Positions 48,077 through 58,533 of a stretch of 64,000 nucleotides of DNA are shown here, in pieces. The stretch is from JBLMXQ01 sp050257855 (lineage in GTDB: Bacteria; Acidobacteriota; Vicinamibacteria; Vicinamibacterales; CAVVIG01): NCBI GenBank assembly GCA_050257855.1, contig JBLMXQ010000132.1, positions 1 through 64,000 of the forward strand. The letters run 5' to 3'. A program made the translations under genes and the position numbers. Under the pieces are notes generated by a model that saw only the letters and a program-made list of their open reading frames with translations, was not told the origin of the DNA and did not search any database. How positions within the stretch are numbered: the stretch's first letter is position 1; each line of letters starts with the position of its first letter.

Positions 48077-48937
48077 ATGAGAGTGAATCTGGCGGCGATC
48101 GTCGGAGCGGTGATGGTCGGAGTCGTCGCGCCGGCCGGTGCGCGGACGCCGGCAACGGCGGAATCGGGCGCTGCGCCGCCGGCTGCGGCGCCCGCGGCCG
48201 TGGCGCAGACCGAGGCCGGGCAGCAGCAGTTCAGATATCAGATCCGCGTCATGGAGCGCGTGCTGGAACAGGCGGTGGAGCACGGCGCGTCCAAGACGCG
48301 CGACAGGCTGCAGAAGATCGCGCCGGCGGCGATGCTGCTCACCGACAATGCGCAGGTGCGGGGGTTCCGCCTCGAAGGCTACGGCGTCTTCTTCGACGTC
48401 GTCGTTCCGGACGCGCAGGGCGCGCTCCAGTGGAGCTTCCGGACGCTGGATCAGAACGATCTCGGGCTCGAGAGCGCGCTGAAGACGATCAAGGCGCACA
48501 TCGATGCGGCCAACGACGTCAACCTCGAGCAGGCGCTCAAGCGCGTGGAGCTGCAGCTCGGGCCGTTGCCCGTGACCGCCGACCTGCCCCAGCCCGGCGC
48601 CCGCAACGAGACCGGCTCTCCGGCCGTGGCGCAGGAGGGAGCGCAGGGCGCTCCGCAGGACTCCATCATGAGCGATCCCGACGAGGCGTATCGGGGAGAG
48701 GTGCGCAAGGCGCTCATGGACGCCATGCTCGACTACAGCGGCCCGCTGGCGATCGGGCCGGACGAATGGCTCACGATCGCGGCTCGCCGGAGCGACGAGC
48801 GTCCGCGTCTGGCGCCCGGCGACGACGACGCCCACACGATGATCATCCGGATCCACGGCGCCGATCTCGCGGCGTTCCGCGCGGCGCGAATCAGCCGCGA
48901 CGAGGCGCTGAAGCGCATGGAGGTGCGACTGTTCTAG
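48077..48937 (+). CDS. Exported protein of unknown function
   Basis: Protein of 286 residues with a signal peptide (LAAIVGAVMVGVVAPAGA) and an Ala/Pro-rich linker. A helical middle (RYQIRVMERVLEQAVEHGAS, IKAHIDAANDVNLEQALKRV) and a C-terminal beta region (LAIGPDEWLTIAARRSDE, HTMIIRIHGADLAAFRAARI). No known motif. Position after the sigma/anti-sigma pair suggests it is a target or part of the sensing path. Its stop codon TAG is part of the next gene's TAGAAT. Confidence 0.78.
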   Translation: MRVNLAAIVGAVMVGVVAPAGARTPATAESGAAPPAAAPAAVAQTEAGQQQFRYQIRVMERVLEQAVEHGASKTRDRLQKIAPAAMLLTDNAQVRGFRLEGYGVFFDVVVPDAQGALQWSFRTLDQNDLGLESALKTIKAHIDAANDVNLEQALKRVELQLGPLPVTADLPQPGARNETGSPAVAQEGAQGAPQDSIMSDPDEAYRGEVRKALMDAMLDYSGPLAIGPDEWLTIAARRSDERPRLAPGDDDAHTMIIRIHGADLAAFRAARISRDEALKRMEVRLF

Positions 48938-48940
48938 AAT
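48935..48940 (+). promoter_or_regulatory. Candidate -10 (TAGAAT) for a leaderless lipoprotein gene
   Basis: TAGAAT includes the stop codon of the upstream gene and ends 6 bases before the ATG at 48947, so transcription would start on or at the start codon. No ribosome site is present in that gap. Confidence 0.45.
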
Positions 48941-48946
48941 ATCGGA

Positions 48947-49429
48947 ATGCGCGCACCCGCCTGGGTCGTCATCCTCGCGACGCTCGTCGCGGCGGCCGGC
49001 TGCGGGCCGACCGTCGACCTGTCGAAGGGATTGCAGATCACCGTCGTCCGGACGGGGTGGTACGACGCCGGGATCGTCGACGGCAAGAACAAGCTCGTCC
49101 CGCAGATCACCATTCAGCTGAAGAACCTCTCGGACCAGACGCTCGGCTCGCTGCAGGTCAATGCCGAGTTCCGCCGCGTCACCGAACAGGACGAGTGGGA
49201 CGCCGAGCTCATCATCGCGGCCGGATCTGAAGGCCTGAAGCCGGGAGCCACGACCAAGCCGCTCACGATCACCTCCAAACTCGGATATACCGGGACGGAG
49301 CCCCGCCAGCAGATGCTCCAGAACAAGCTGTTCGTGGATGCGAAAGTCGAGCTCCTCGCGAAGTACGGCTCCATCCAGTGGAAGCGCATCGGCGAGTACC
49401 CGATCACCAGGCAGCTCCTGACCCAGTGA
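48947..49429 (+). CDS. Lipoprotein with a beta-sandwich-like domain, unknown function
   Basis: Protein of 160 residues. Lipobox LVAAAGC, then an all-beta-looking domain (LQITVVRTGWYDAGIV, VPQITIQLKNLSDQTLGSLQ, VNAEFRRVTEQDEWDAEL, LTITSKLGYTGTEPRQQM, AKVELLAKYGSIQWKRIGEY). It resembles the FxLYD-type extracellular domains, but I cannot place it surely. It has the tightest promoter-to-start distance in the window. The stop overlaps the next gene's GTG. Confidence 0.78.
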   Translation: MRAPAWVVILATLVAAAGCGPTVDLSKGLQITVVRTGWYDAGIVDGKNKLVPQITIQLKNLSDQTLGSLQVNAEFRRVTEQDEWDAELIIAAGSEGLKPGATTKPLTITSKLGYTGTEPRQQMLQNKLFVDAKVELLAKYGSIQWKRIGEYPITRQLLTQ

Positions 49430-50745
49430 CGGTCGGGTTCGCGGGAACCGCGCTCGAACGGCGGCTGGGTCCCCTCGACGCCGCCGTCATCGTCATCTCC
49501 AACGTCATCGGCGTCGGCATCTTCACGACGCCCGGCATCGTCGCGACGATGGTGCCGGGCGGCGGCGCGATGCTGGCGGTGTGGGCGGCCGGCGGGGCGC
49601 TGGCGTTCGCCGGGGCGCTCGCGTACGCGGAACTGGCGGCGCGGCGTCCGCAGGCCGGCGGAGAGTACGTCTACCTGCGCGAGAGCTTCGGCGGGCTCGC
49701 GGCGTTCCTCACCGGCTGGACCTCGTTCGTGGCCGGGTTCTCCGGGGCGATTGCCGCCGGCGCCGTCGGCGTCACGGCGTACCTCGATCGTCTCCTGCCG
49801 GGCGTCGGCCACCATGCGTCCGCGGTCGCCATCTCGATCATCGCCGCGCTCGCCCTCGTCCACGCGCGGGGCCTCGGGCCCGGCCGCCTCGTTCAGAACG
49901 GCCTCACCATCGTGAAGGTTGGCGCTCTGGTGGCGTTCGTCATTGCCGGCCTGACACTCGCCCCGCGCGGCGCTCCGGTCGTTCCGGTCCATGTCGAGGT
50001 CAAGCCGACCGTCTGGATGCTGGCGCTGGTGCCGGTGATGTTCAGCTATGCCGGCTGGAATGCGGCGGTGTACGTGGCGGAAGAGATCCGCGATCCGATC
50101 CGCAACGTGCCGCGGGCGCTCGCGCTCGGCACGGCGACGGTGGTCGCGATCTATCTCGCGCTGAACGCCGTCTATCTCCGCGTCGTGCCGCCGGAGGCGT
50201 TCGCGGGCACGATCGGCGTCGGTGAAGTGGCGGCCGGCCGTCTCTTCGGATCCGCTGCGGCGGGAGCGTTCGCCGTGCTGGCGATCATCGTGGTGCTCGG
50301 CAGCCTGAGCGCCATGACGCTGGCGGGCCCGCGGATCTACTTTGCGATGGCCCGCGACGGCGCGTTCCTTCCGGCGGCCGGGCGCGTCCACCCGCGCTGG
50401 CACACGCCGGCCGTCGCGATCCTCGCGCAGGCGGCGTGGAGCGCCCTGCTCGTGCTGTCGGGCACGTTCGAGCAGCTCCTCACGTACACCGGCTTCGCCG
50501 TCATCCTCTTCTCGGGCCTCGCCGTGCTGTCGCTGTTCGTCGTGAGGCGGCGCGGCGAGGATTCGGCGACGTTCCGCGCGTGGGGCTACCCGTGGGCTCC
50601 GGCGCTGTTCTGTCTCGTGAGCTTCGCGATCGTCGTGAACACGATTGCCGAAGCGCCGCGCGTCGCGTTCGCGGGGCTCGGCGTGATGGCGGCGGGGGTG
50701 CCGTTGTACTGGGGGATGACGCGCGCGCGGCGGCCGACCGCGTAG
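49426..50745 (+). CDS. APC-family amino acid permease
   Basis: Inner-membrane carrier of 439 residues from GTG 49426 (GTGA overlap with the lipoprotein). About 12 hydrophobic segments; family landmarks are VIVISNVIGVGIFTTPGIVA, LAYAELAARRPQAGGEYVYL, MFSYAGWNAAVYVAEEIRDP and RIYFAMARDGAFLPAAGRVH. Close in type to the L-type/AGT branch with intact N-terminal unwound motif. Substrate unknown. It is the second permease of this superfamily in the window. Confidence 0.9.
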   Translation: MTVGFAGTALERRLGPLDAAVIVISNVIGVGIFTTPGIVATMVPGGGAMLAVWAAGGALAFAGALAYAELAARRPQAGGEYVYLRESFGGLAAFLTGWTSFVAGFSGAIAAGAVGVTAYLDRLLPGVGHHASAVAISIIAALALVHARGLGPGRLVQNGLTIVKVGALVAFVIAGLTLAPRGAPVVPVHVEVKPTVWMLALVPVMFSYAGWNAAVYVAEEIRDPIRNVPRALALGTATVVAIYLALNAVYLRVVPPEAFAGTIGVGEVAAGRLFGSAAAGAFAVLAIIVVLGSLSAMTLAGPRIYFAMARDGAFLPAAGRVHPRWHTPAVAILAQAAWSALLVLSGTFEQLLTYTGFAVILFSGLAVLSLFVVRRRGEDSATFRAWGYPWAPALFCLVSFAIVVNTIAEAPRVAFAGLGVMAAGVPLYWGMTRARRPTA

Positions 50746-50755
50746 GCGCGCGCGG

Positions 50756-51136
50756 CTATTCCGCGCGACGCGGGGCGGTCAGCAGCGCCCACAGCGTGGC
50801 GAGCGCGAGGGTCCCGTCGCTCGCGGCGAACAGCAGGAAGGAATCGGGCGAGTGGCGCAGCGCATGATCGAGCAGAAAGAGCGCGGCGCCCGCGCCTTTC
50901 AGAAACGGACCCATCACCCAGAGATACCCGCGGCCGCGGTCCGGATCGCGGTACGGGATGATGTAGCCGATCGCCACGGCCAGCAGAAACAGGCCGTTGA
51001 GGTCCGCGTGAATCGGCGGCTGCGGCAGGGGAACGTCGAACAGGCGGGAGAGGAGCGGCCGTCCCGCCAGCATCAGGACGCCGACCGACGCGTCGTAGAT
51101 GCCCGAGACGGCCGCAATGAATCGAAGTCGCGTCAA
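50756..51136 (-). CDS. Small membrane protein of unknown function
   Basis: Protein of 126 residues with about four hydrophobic stretches (FIAAVSGIYDASVGVLMLAG, GLFLLAVAIGYIIPYRDPD, GPFLKGAGAALFLLDHAL, DGTLALATLWALLTAP). No motif beyond membrane topology. It starts one base after the PEGA-protein stop on the same strand, so the two are co-transcribed. Confidence 0.72.
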   Translation of the reverse strand: MTRLRFIAAVSGIYDASVGVLMLAGRPLLSRLFDVPLPQPPIHADLNGLFLLAVAIGYIIPYRDPDRGRGYLWVMGPFLKGAGAALFLLDHALRHSPDSFLLFAASDGTLALATLWALLTAPRRAE

Positions 51137-52168
51137 CTACTGGATCTTCTGCAGCTCGCCCTGGTACGTCGTCGTGTGGCCCGGGTCGATCCGCACGTCG
51201 ATCGTGAGCGTCTCGTAGCCCGGCGCGCGGATCTCGATCCGGTGCGAGCCGGCATCGAGCTGCAGCCGCTGGAAGACGCCGTCGAAGTCGTCGACCACAC
51301 CCGCGTAGTAACCGTCGACGAAGACCTGCGCCTCGCGCGGTTTCACCTTCAGACGAAGCGCACCGCCCTCTACGTCCGGCGAGTACTGCTGTCCGTAGTA
51401 GTCGCCGCCGTAATCGTAGCTGCCAGCCCCGTAGCCGTACCCGTAGCCGTAGCCGCCGCCCCAGTACCACGGATCGTAGTACCCCCCGTAGAAGCCGAGA
51501 CCGCCGTACACCCACGGCCAGGCGTTATAGTAGCCGCCCGGCACGAAGATGCCGCCGCCGCCGCCCGAAGGCGGCGCGGGTGCGCCGGTCCGCGGCACGG
51601 CGGTGCCGACCTGCGTCCTGCCGTCGCGCGGGCGGCTGTACGGCGGGATCCCTTCGCCGGCCGCGGCGCCGCTGTCGTTGGTCCGGAGTCCGCCTTCACC
51701 GCGGGGACGGGCGCGATCGCGGGTGCCGGTGTAGCCGGTCGTCACGCTGGTTCCTGTCGCCGGCTGACTGGACGTACCGGAGCTGACGGCGCCGGATCCG
51801 CGCTGGACCGCCGAGCCCCCGGCGACGTGACGCTCGCCGCCGCCGCGGCTGAAGCCGCTGCCGCCGCCGGCGCTCCATCCCCTTGCGCCTCCGCTCGAGC
51901 GGGCGCCGCCGCCCGCATGCGAAACGCCGCCGCCGTACGATCCGCCGCCCGAAGCCGTGCCTCCGCCGGCCGGCTGGCTCGATCCGCCGGACGCGCCGCC
52001 GCCCGAGACTGCGCCTCCGCTGTGCGGGGCGCCACCACCGCCGCCGTGCGAAGCTCCGCCCCCGCCGCCGCCCCGCGGGGCCGCCTGGGCGAATGCCGAA
52101 GGCGCCGCGGTCAGCAGCCAGGCGGGGACCAGCGCCGCCATCGCGATTGCCGACCAGCTCCGACTCAT
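51137..52168 (-). CDS. Exported glycine-rich protein with C-terminal PEGA domain
   Basis: Protein of 343 residues from ATG 52168, which has a good GGAGG site. Signal peptide (LVPAWLLTAAPSAFAQA) is followed by ~130 residues of Gly/Ser/Ala repeats (GGGGGGASHGGGG, GGSYGGGVSHAGGG). A Tyr/Gly-rich piece comes next (YGYGYGYGAGSYDYGGDYYG). The last ~75 residues form a PEGA domain (AQVFVDGYYAGVVDDFDGVF, GSHRIEIRAPGYETLTIDV), a cell-surface beta fold. A surface adhesion or stalk-like role is possible. Confidence 0.85.
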   Translation of the reverse strand: MSRSWSAIAMAALVPAWLLTAAPSAFAQAAPRGGGGGGASHGGGGGAPHSGGAVSGGGASGGSSQPAGGGTASGGGSYGGGVSHAGGGARSSGGARGWSAGGGSGFSRGGGERHVAGGSAVQRGSGAVSSGTSSQPATGTSVTTGYTGTRDRARPRGEGGLRTNDSGAAAGEGIPPYSRPRDGRTQVGTAVPRTGAPAPPSGGGGGIFVPGGYYNAWPWVYGGLGFYGGYYDPWYWGGGYGYGYGYGAGSYDYGGDYYGQQYSPDVEGGALRLKVKPREAQVFVDGYYAGVVDDFDGVFQRLQLDAGSHRIEIRAPGYETLTIDVRIDPGHTTTYQGELQKIQ

Positions 52169-52299
52169 AAAGGCCTCCGTACGCAGAAGAGCAACGCCTC
52201 TGCCAGCCGCCAGGTTCAAGTATGGGCCAGATCCGCTAATTTCGCGAGTCCCCGAGGCGCCCCCGGGTGTCCCCGGGCGGGTTCAGGCGTCCCGTTTTC

Positions 52300-52329
52300 T
52301 TGACACCCTTTTCTGGCGACCGATAGACT
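52300..52329 (+). promoter_or_regulatory. Sigma70-type promoter of hslVU
   Basis: TTGACA (52300-52305), 18 bases, TAGACT (52324-52329); the alternative GATAGA gives a 16-base spacer. TTGACACCC again. A leader of about 8 bases reaches ATG 52344. Confidence 0.68.
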
Positions 52330-52343
52330 CCGGACAGGCCCTC

Positions 52344-52871
52344 ATGTTTCACGCCACGACCATTCTTGCCGTCCGGCATCAGGATCGCGCGGTGCTCGCC
52401 GGCGACGGCCAGGTGACCTTCGGTCAGACGATCTTCAAGCAGCACGCCCGCAAGATCCGGCGGCTGTACAACGACCGGATACTGGCCGGCTTCGCCGGGT
52501 CGGCGGCCGACTCGTTCGCCCTGTTCTCGCGCTTCGAGTCGAAGCTGGAGCAGTACCGCGGCAATCTGGAGCGCTCAGCCGTCGAACTGGCGAAGGACTG
52601 GCGGACGGACCGGATCCTGCGCAGGCTGGAAGCGATGCTCATCGTGCTCGACAGGCAGTCGACCTTCCTGCTGTCCGGCACGGGCGATCTCATCGAGCCC
52701 GACGACGGCATCGTGGCGATCGGATCGGGCGGGCCGTTCGCGCTCGCGGCGGCGCGGGGTCTGGCGCAGAACACGACGCTCGACGCGCGCGCGATCGCGG
52801 AGAAGGCGATGGCGATCGCCGCCGACATCTGCATCTACACGAACTCCAGCATCGTCCTTGAAGAGCTGTAA
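52344..52871 (+). CDS. hslV: ATP-dependent protease subunit HslV
   Basis: HslV, 175 residues. The N-terminus MFHATTILAVRHQDRAVLAG carries a short propeptide before the catalytic Thr, as in the HslV of many bacteria. It continues with DGQVTFGQTIFKQHARKIRR, ILAGFAGSAADSFALFSRFE and GSGGPFALAAARGL. It forms the proteolytic core of HslUV. It is followed by hslU with no gap. In many genomes it comes right after xerC; here about 13.5 kb separates them. Confidence 0.97.
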   Translation: MFHATTILAVRHQDRAVLAGDGQVTFGQTIFKQHARKIRRLYNDRILAGFAGSAADSFALFSRFESKLEQYRGNLERSAVELAKDWRTDRILRRLEAMLIVLDRQSTFLLSGTGDLIEPDDGIVAIGSGGPFALAAARGLAQNTTLDARAIAEKAMAIAADICIYTNSSIVLEEL

Positions 52872-54251
52872 GTGGCCATCTACCTGCCCGAGACGACGCA
52901 GACCACCATCGAGACGCTCACGCCCCGGCAGATCGTCGCCGAGCTCGACAAGTACGTCGTGGGCCAGGGCAACGCCAAACGCGCGGTCGCCATCGCGCTG
53001 CGAAACCGCACGCGGCGGCAGAAGCTCCCACCCGAGCTCGCCGAGGAGGTCGCGCCGAAGAACATCCTCATGATCGGCCCGACCGGCGTCGGCAAGACCG
53101 AGATCGCGCGGCGGCTTGCGCGCCTCGCGCAGTCGCCGTTCATCAAGGTCGAGGCGTCGAAGTTCACCGAGGTCGGTTACGTCGGGCGCGACGTCGAGTC
53201 GATGGTGCGCGATCTCGTCGAGCTGGGCATCGACATGGTGCGCGAGGAGCGCCTCGAGGAGGTGCGCGCCAAGGCCGCTCAGAACGCCGAGGAGCGGCTG
53301 CTCGATCTGCTGCTTCCGCCGACGCGGCCGATCGCGCCGGACGAGGATCCGGCCGCCCTGCGCGACCAGCAGGCGCAGACGCGCGAGCGGTTCCGGGAGC
53401 AGCTCCACGCCGGCCGGCTCGATTCGCGCGTCGTCGAGCTCGACGTGCGCGAGAAGTCGATGCCGTCGTTCGAGATCATCGCCGGCTCCTCCGTCGAGGA
53501 GGTCGACATCAACCTGAAGGACATGCTGCCGGGGCTGTTCCAGGGGAAGACGAAGAAGCGCCGCGTGAAGGTCCCGGAAGCGCTCGAGTACCTCACGCAG
53601 GAAGAAGAGCAGAAGCTGATCGACATGGAGAGCGTCGCGCGTACGGCGGTCCAGCGCGTCGAGCAGGCCGGAATCATCTTCGTCGACGAGATCGACAAGA
53701 TCGCCGGCCGGGAGGGGAGCCAGGGGCCGGACGTCAGCCGCGAGGGGGTCCAGCGCGACATCCTGCCGATCGTCGAGGGCACGACGGTCAACACGAAGCA
53801 CGGCATGGTCCGCACGGATCACATCCTCTTCATCGCCGCCGGCGCGTTCCACGTCTCGAAGCCGTCGGACCTGATTCCGGAGCTGCAGGGGCGCTTTCCG
53901 ATCCGCGTGGAGCTCGACGCGCTCGGCAAGGACGAGTTCGTCCGCATCCTCACCGAGCCGCGCAGCGCGCTGGTCAAGCAGTACACCGCGCTCATGGAGA
54001 CCGAAGGCATCCACCTGACGTTCACGGCCGACGCCATCGATCGCATCGCCGACTTCGCGACGATCGTCAACGAACGGACGGAGAACATCGGCGCCCGCCG
54101 GCTCCACACGGTGATGGAGAAGCTCCTCGACGACATCTCGTTCGAGGGACCGGATCTCGCGCAGAAGGACGTCGTCATCGATGACGCGTACGTGACCCGG
54201 ATGCTGGCGGAGATCGTCGGCAACGAGGATCTGTCCCGGTACATCCTGTGA
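52872..54251 (+). CDS. hslU: HslU, ATPase subunit of the HslUV protease
   Basis: AAA+ unfoldase of 459 residues with GTG start directly after hslV. Walker A in LMIGPTGVGKTEIARRL, Walker B in IIFVDEIDKIAGREG, the I-domain between (residues ~110-245), and the C-terminal tail DLSRYIL that docks into HslV. The stop overlaps the next gene's GTG start. Confidence 0.97.
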   Translation: MAIYLPETTQTTIETLTPRQIVAELDKYVVGQGNAKRAVAIALRNRTRRQKLPPELAEEVAPKNILMIGPTGVGKTEIARRLARLAQSPFIKVEASKFTEVGYVGRDVESMVRDLVELGIDMVREERLEEVRAKAAQNAEERLLDLLLPPTRPIAPDEDPAALRDQQAQTRERFREQLHAGRLDSRVVELDVREKSMPSFEIIAGSSVEEVDINLKDMLPGLFQGKTKKRRVKVPEALEYLTQEEEQKLIDMESVARTAVQRVEQAGIIFVDEIDKIAGREGSQGPDVSREGVQRDILPIVEGTTVNTKHGMVRTDHILFIAAGAFHVSKPSDLIPELQGRFPIRVELDALGKDEFVRILTEPRSALVKQYTALMETEGIHLTFTADAIDRIADFATIVNERTENIGARRLHTVMEKLLDDISFEGPDLAQKDVVIDDAYVTRMLAEIVGNEDLSRYIL

Positions 54252-55471
54252 GGCGACTCGCCTTCCTGGTGGCCCTTGCCTCGCTCGCCGGCGCGTGCGG
54301 CAAGAAGGGGCCGCCGCTGCCGCCGCTCGTCAAGCTGCCCGAGGCGCCCCGCGATTTCGCCGCCGCGCGCCGCGACGACGTCGTCGAGCTGCAGTTCACC
54401 GTCCCGGCCGCCAATACCGACGGCACCAAGCCCGCGAACGTCGAGCGGGTGGAGGTCTATGCCTTCACCGGTCCCCCCGACGTCACGGACAAGGATCTGC
54501 TCGACTCGAGCAACCGTATCGGCAGCGTGCCGGTGAAGGCGCCGCCCGATCCGGATGCCGCCGTGGAGCCGGGCGAGGAAGAGCCGGAGGCGCCCGCGGG
54601 TCCCGGCCTCGACCAGGGCGCGTCGGCCCACCTGACCGAGACCATGACGCCGGCTCTCATGACCGAGGCCAGCGCTCCGTCCAAACCGAAGAAGAAATCG
54701 CGCGAGAAGACGAGCGCCGAAGGACCGCTGCTCGGGCCATTCAGCGAGGTGCCGAGGCGCACCTACGTAGCCGTCGGCATCAGCACCCGCGGCCGCAAGG
54801 GGTCGCTGTCGCAGCGCGCCGCCGTGCCTCTCGTGCCCGCGCCGCCGCCGCCGGCCTCGGTCGAGGTCACGTACGACGAGAGTGCCGTGGCGATCGCCTG
54901 GCCGCCGCTCGCCGCGCAGGTCGGCGCCGACGAGGACGTTCTGCCTTCGTCGCCGTTCGGCGTCACGCCGCCGACGTTCGGCTTCGAGGTGTACGAGATG
55001 CCGGCCGAGGAGTCGACAGGCGGCACGGGCCGGCGCCTGACCTCATCGCCGATCACCGCCACCCGCTACACCGATACGGACATGACGTGGGGCGACCGGC
55101 GCTGTTACACCGTGCGCACCATCGAAACGATCGGCGGCCTGCCGATCGAGAGCCGCGCCGCGACGCCGGCATGCGTGACGCTGACCGACACGTTCCCGCC
55201 GGCGCCGCCGAAGGGCCTGACGGCGGTCGCCTCCGAGCACGCGATCAGCCTGATCTGGCAGCCGAACACGGAGAAGGACCTGGCCGGATACATCGTCCTG
55301 CGCGGCTCGAACGGGGGACCGCTGGCGCCGATCACGCCGGCGCCGATTCAGGATGCGACGTACCACGACGACGTCCAGCCGGGCGTGCGATTCACGTATG
55401 CCGTGCGCGCCGTCGACAAGGCGGGCAACGAGAGCGCGCCGTCGAACCGCGTCGACGAAGTCGCGCGATAG
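54248..55471 (+). CDS. Lipoprotein with two fibronectin III-like domains
   Basis: Protein of 407 residues from GTG 54248. Signal peptide with lipobox LAGAC, followed by GKKGPPLPPLVKLPEAP, which resembles the short LptM-type lipoprotein start. Two FN3-like domains appear (about 40-200 and ~205-400) with repeated pieces such as ARRDDVVELQFTVPAAN and ITATRYTDTDMTWGDRRCYT, then HAISLIWQPNTEKDLAGYIV. A Lys/Pro-rich linker lies between. Placed right after hslU (GTGA). Function unknown; envelope scaffold is a guess. Confidence 0.82.
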   Translation: MRRLAFLVALASLAGACGKKGPPLPPLVKLPEAPRDFAAARRDDVVELQFTVPAANTDGTKPANVERVEVYAFTGPPDVTDKDLLDSSNRIGSVPVKAPPDPDAAVEPGEEEPEAPAGPGLDQGASAHLTETMTPALMTEASAPSKPKKKSREKTSAEGPLLGPFSEVPRRTYVAVGISTRGRKGSLSQRAAVPLVPAPPPPASVEVTYDESAVAIAWPPLAAQVGADEDVLPSSPFGVTPPTFGFEVYEMPAEESTGGTGRRLTSSPITATRYTDTDMTWGDRRCYTVRTIETIGGLPIESRAATPACVTLTDTFPPAPPKGLTAVASEHAISLIWQPNTEKDLAGYIVLRGSNGGPLAPITPAPIQDATYHDDVQPGVRFTYAVRAVDKAGNESAPSNRVDEVAR

Positions 55472-55492
55472 GCATTTGCGGGGCTCGTCCGT

Positions 55493-55498
55493 TAGAAT
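55493..55498 (+). promoter_or_regulatory. Candidate -10 (TAGAAT) for the FAH/aldolase/carboxylase group
   Basis: TAGAAT lies 50 bases before the ATG at 55549, which has a strong AGAGGAAGGG ribosome site. This one would have a normal leader. Confidence 0.42.
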
Positions 55499-55548
55499 GC
55501 GCGCGAGGCCGGGAGGCTCCGCTCGCAGGTCGCCGTTAAGAGGAAGGG

Positions 55549-56325
55549 ATGGAACGCATATACCAGGTATCGGAGGACGGCGGCGCGCCGTTTCACGTCA
55601 TCGAGCGCGACGGCGCCGTCACCCGGCTCGACGGGTACGTCTTCGGCGCGTACCGCGCGGGGGCGCCGGTGCCGGGTGGGCTCGGCGGGTTGAAGGTCCT
55701 TGCGCCCGTGATGCCGTCGAAAATCGTGTGCGTCGGCCTGAATTACAAGGACCACGCCGCCGAGCAGGGCAAGCCGCTCCCGGCCGAGCCGCTCATCTTC
55801 ATCAAGCCGCGGACGGCGGTCGTCAACCCGGGCGATCCGATTCTCCTGCCGCCGGGCGTCGGGCGCGTGGATCACGAGGCCGAGCTAGGGGTCGTCATCG
55901 GCCGGCGCGCCCACCGGGTGCCGCGCGCCCGGGCCTGGGAGTACGTCCTCGGCCTCATCTGCGTGAACGACGTGACGGCGCGGGATCTGCAGAAGAAGGA
56001 TTCGCAGTACACCCGCTGCAAGGGGTTCGACACCTTCGCGCCGATCGGGCCGTGCATCGCGACCGGCGTCGACGGCGAGCCGCGGGCGGTCGAAGGCTGG
56101 GTGAACGGCGAGCGCCGGCAGGCCTCGTCCACGCGCCACCTGATCTTTCCGATCGACCAGCTCGTCGAGTTCGTCACGTTCGTGATGACGCTCGAGCCGG
56201 GCGACATCATCTCGACCGGAACGCCCGAAGGCATCGGACCGCTCGCCGACGGCGATACGGTCACCGTGAAGGTCGAAGGGGTCGGTGAGCTCAGCAACCC
56301 GGTCATCAGCGAGAGACCATCATGA
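55549..56325 (+). CDS. Fumarylacetoacetate hydrolase-family protein
   Basis: Protein of 258 residues, the common single-domain FAH size. Metal-ligand region DHEAELGVVIGRRAH, and the active-site pieces KIVCVGLNYKDHAAE, GFDTFAPIGPCIAT and GDIISTGTPEGIGPL. Members hydrolyse or decarboxylate 2-oxo-acids such as acylpyruvates and oxaloacetate. It overlaps the next gene as ATGA, so it is co-translated with a transaldolase-like aldolase. Confidence 0.92.
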   Translation: MERIYQVSEDGGAPFHVIERDGAVTRLDGYVFGAYRAGAPVPGGLGGLKVLAPVMPSKIVCVGLNYKDHAAEQGKPLPAEPLIFIKPRTAVVNPGDPILLPPGVGRVDHEAELGVVIGRRAHRVPRARAWEYVLGLICVNDVTARDLQKKDSQYTRCKGFDTFAPIGPCIATGVDGEPRAVEGWVNGERRQASSTRHLIFPIDQLVEFVTFVMTLEPGDIISTGTPEGIGPLADGDTVTVKVEGVGELSNPVISERPS

Positions 56326-56978
56326 AGATCTTTGCAGACACCGGCAGCATCAGCGCCATCCAGACGATCGCCGATCTCGGCATCCTGGACGGCGTGACGA
56401 CGAACCCGTCGCTCCTCGCCAAGGAGCCCGGCGACTTCCGAGAGAACCTGAAGAAGATCTGCCAGATCGTGAAGGGGCCGGTCAGCGGCGAGGTGACCGC
56501 GACCGACTTCGCCGGGATGATGCGCGAGGGGCACGACATCGCATCGATCGATCAGCACATGGTCGTGAAGGTGCCGCTCACGCGCGACGGGATCAAGGCG
56601 TGCAAGGCGCTCTCCGGCGAGGGCATCCACGTCAACGTCACGCTCTGCTTCTCGGCGGCGCAGGCGATCCTGGCGGCCAAGGCCGGCGCGACCTTCGTCA
56701 GCCCGTTTGTCGGCCGCCTCGACGACATCGCGACCAACGGCATGGATCTGATTCGCGAGATCGTCGGCATCTACGACAACTACGAGTTCACGACCGAGGT
56801 GCTCGTCGCCAGCGTCCGCCATCCGATCCACATCGTGGAGGCGGCGCGCATGGGCGCCGACATCTGCACCTGTCCGCCTGCCGTGATCGATGCGATGTAC
56901 AACCATCCGCTCACGAGCATCGGACTCGAGAAGTTCCTGAAGGACTGGGAGAAGGTGCACGCCGCCACGAGGGTGTAG
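56322..56978 (+). CDS. Fructose-6-phosphate aldolase/transaldolase of the TalC type
   Basis: Protein of 218 residues, the short FSA/TalC size. Start MKIFADTGSISAIQTIADLG with the Asp of the active site, DGVTTNPSLLAKE, the Schiff-base Lys in HMVVKVPLTRDGIKA and GATFVSPFVGRLDDI. It runs carbon-carbon bond cleavage or transfer in sugar phosphate metabolism. It ends nine bases before the carboxyltransferase gene. Confidence 0.93.
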   Translation: MKIFADTGSISAIQTIADLGILDGVTTNPSLLAKEPGDFRENLKKICQIVKGPVSGEVTATDFAGMMREGHDIASIDQHMVVKVPLTRDGIKACKALSGEGIHVNVTLCFSAAQAILAAKAGATFVSPFVGRLDDIATNGMDLIREIVGIYDNYEFTTEVLVASVRHPIHIVEAARMGADICTCPPAVIDAMYNHPLTSIGLEKFLKDWEKVHAATRV

Positions 56979-56986
56979 CCGGCCGC

Positions 56987-58528
<1,542 letters not shown>

Positions 58529-58533
58529 AACGT

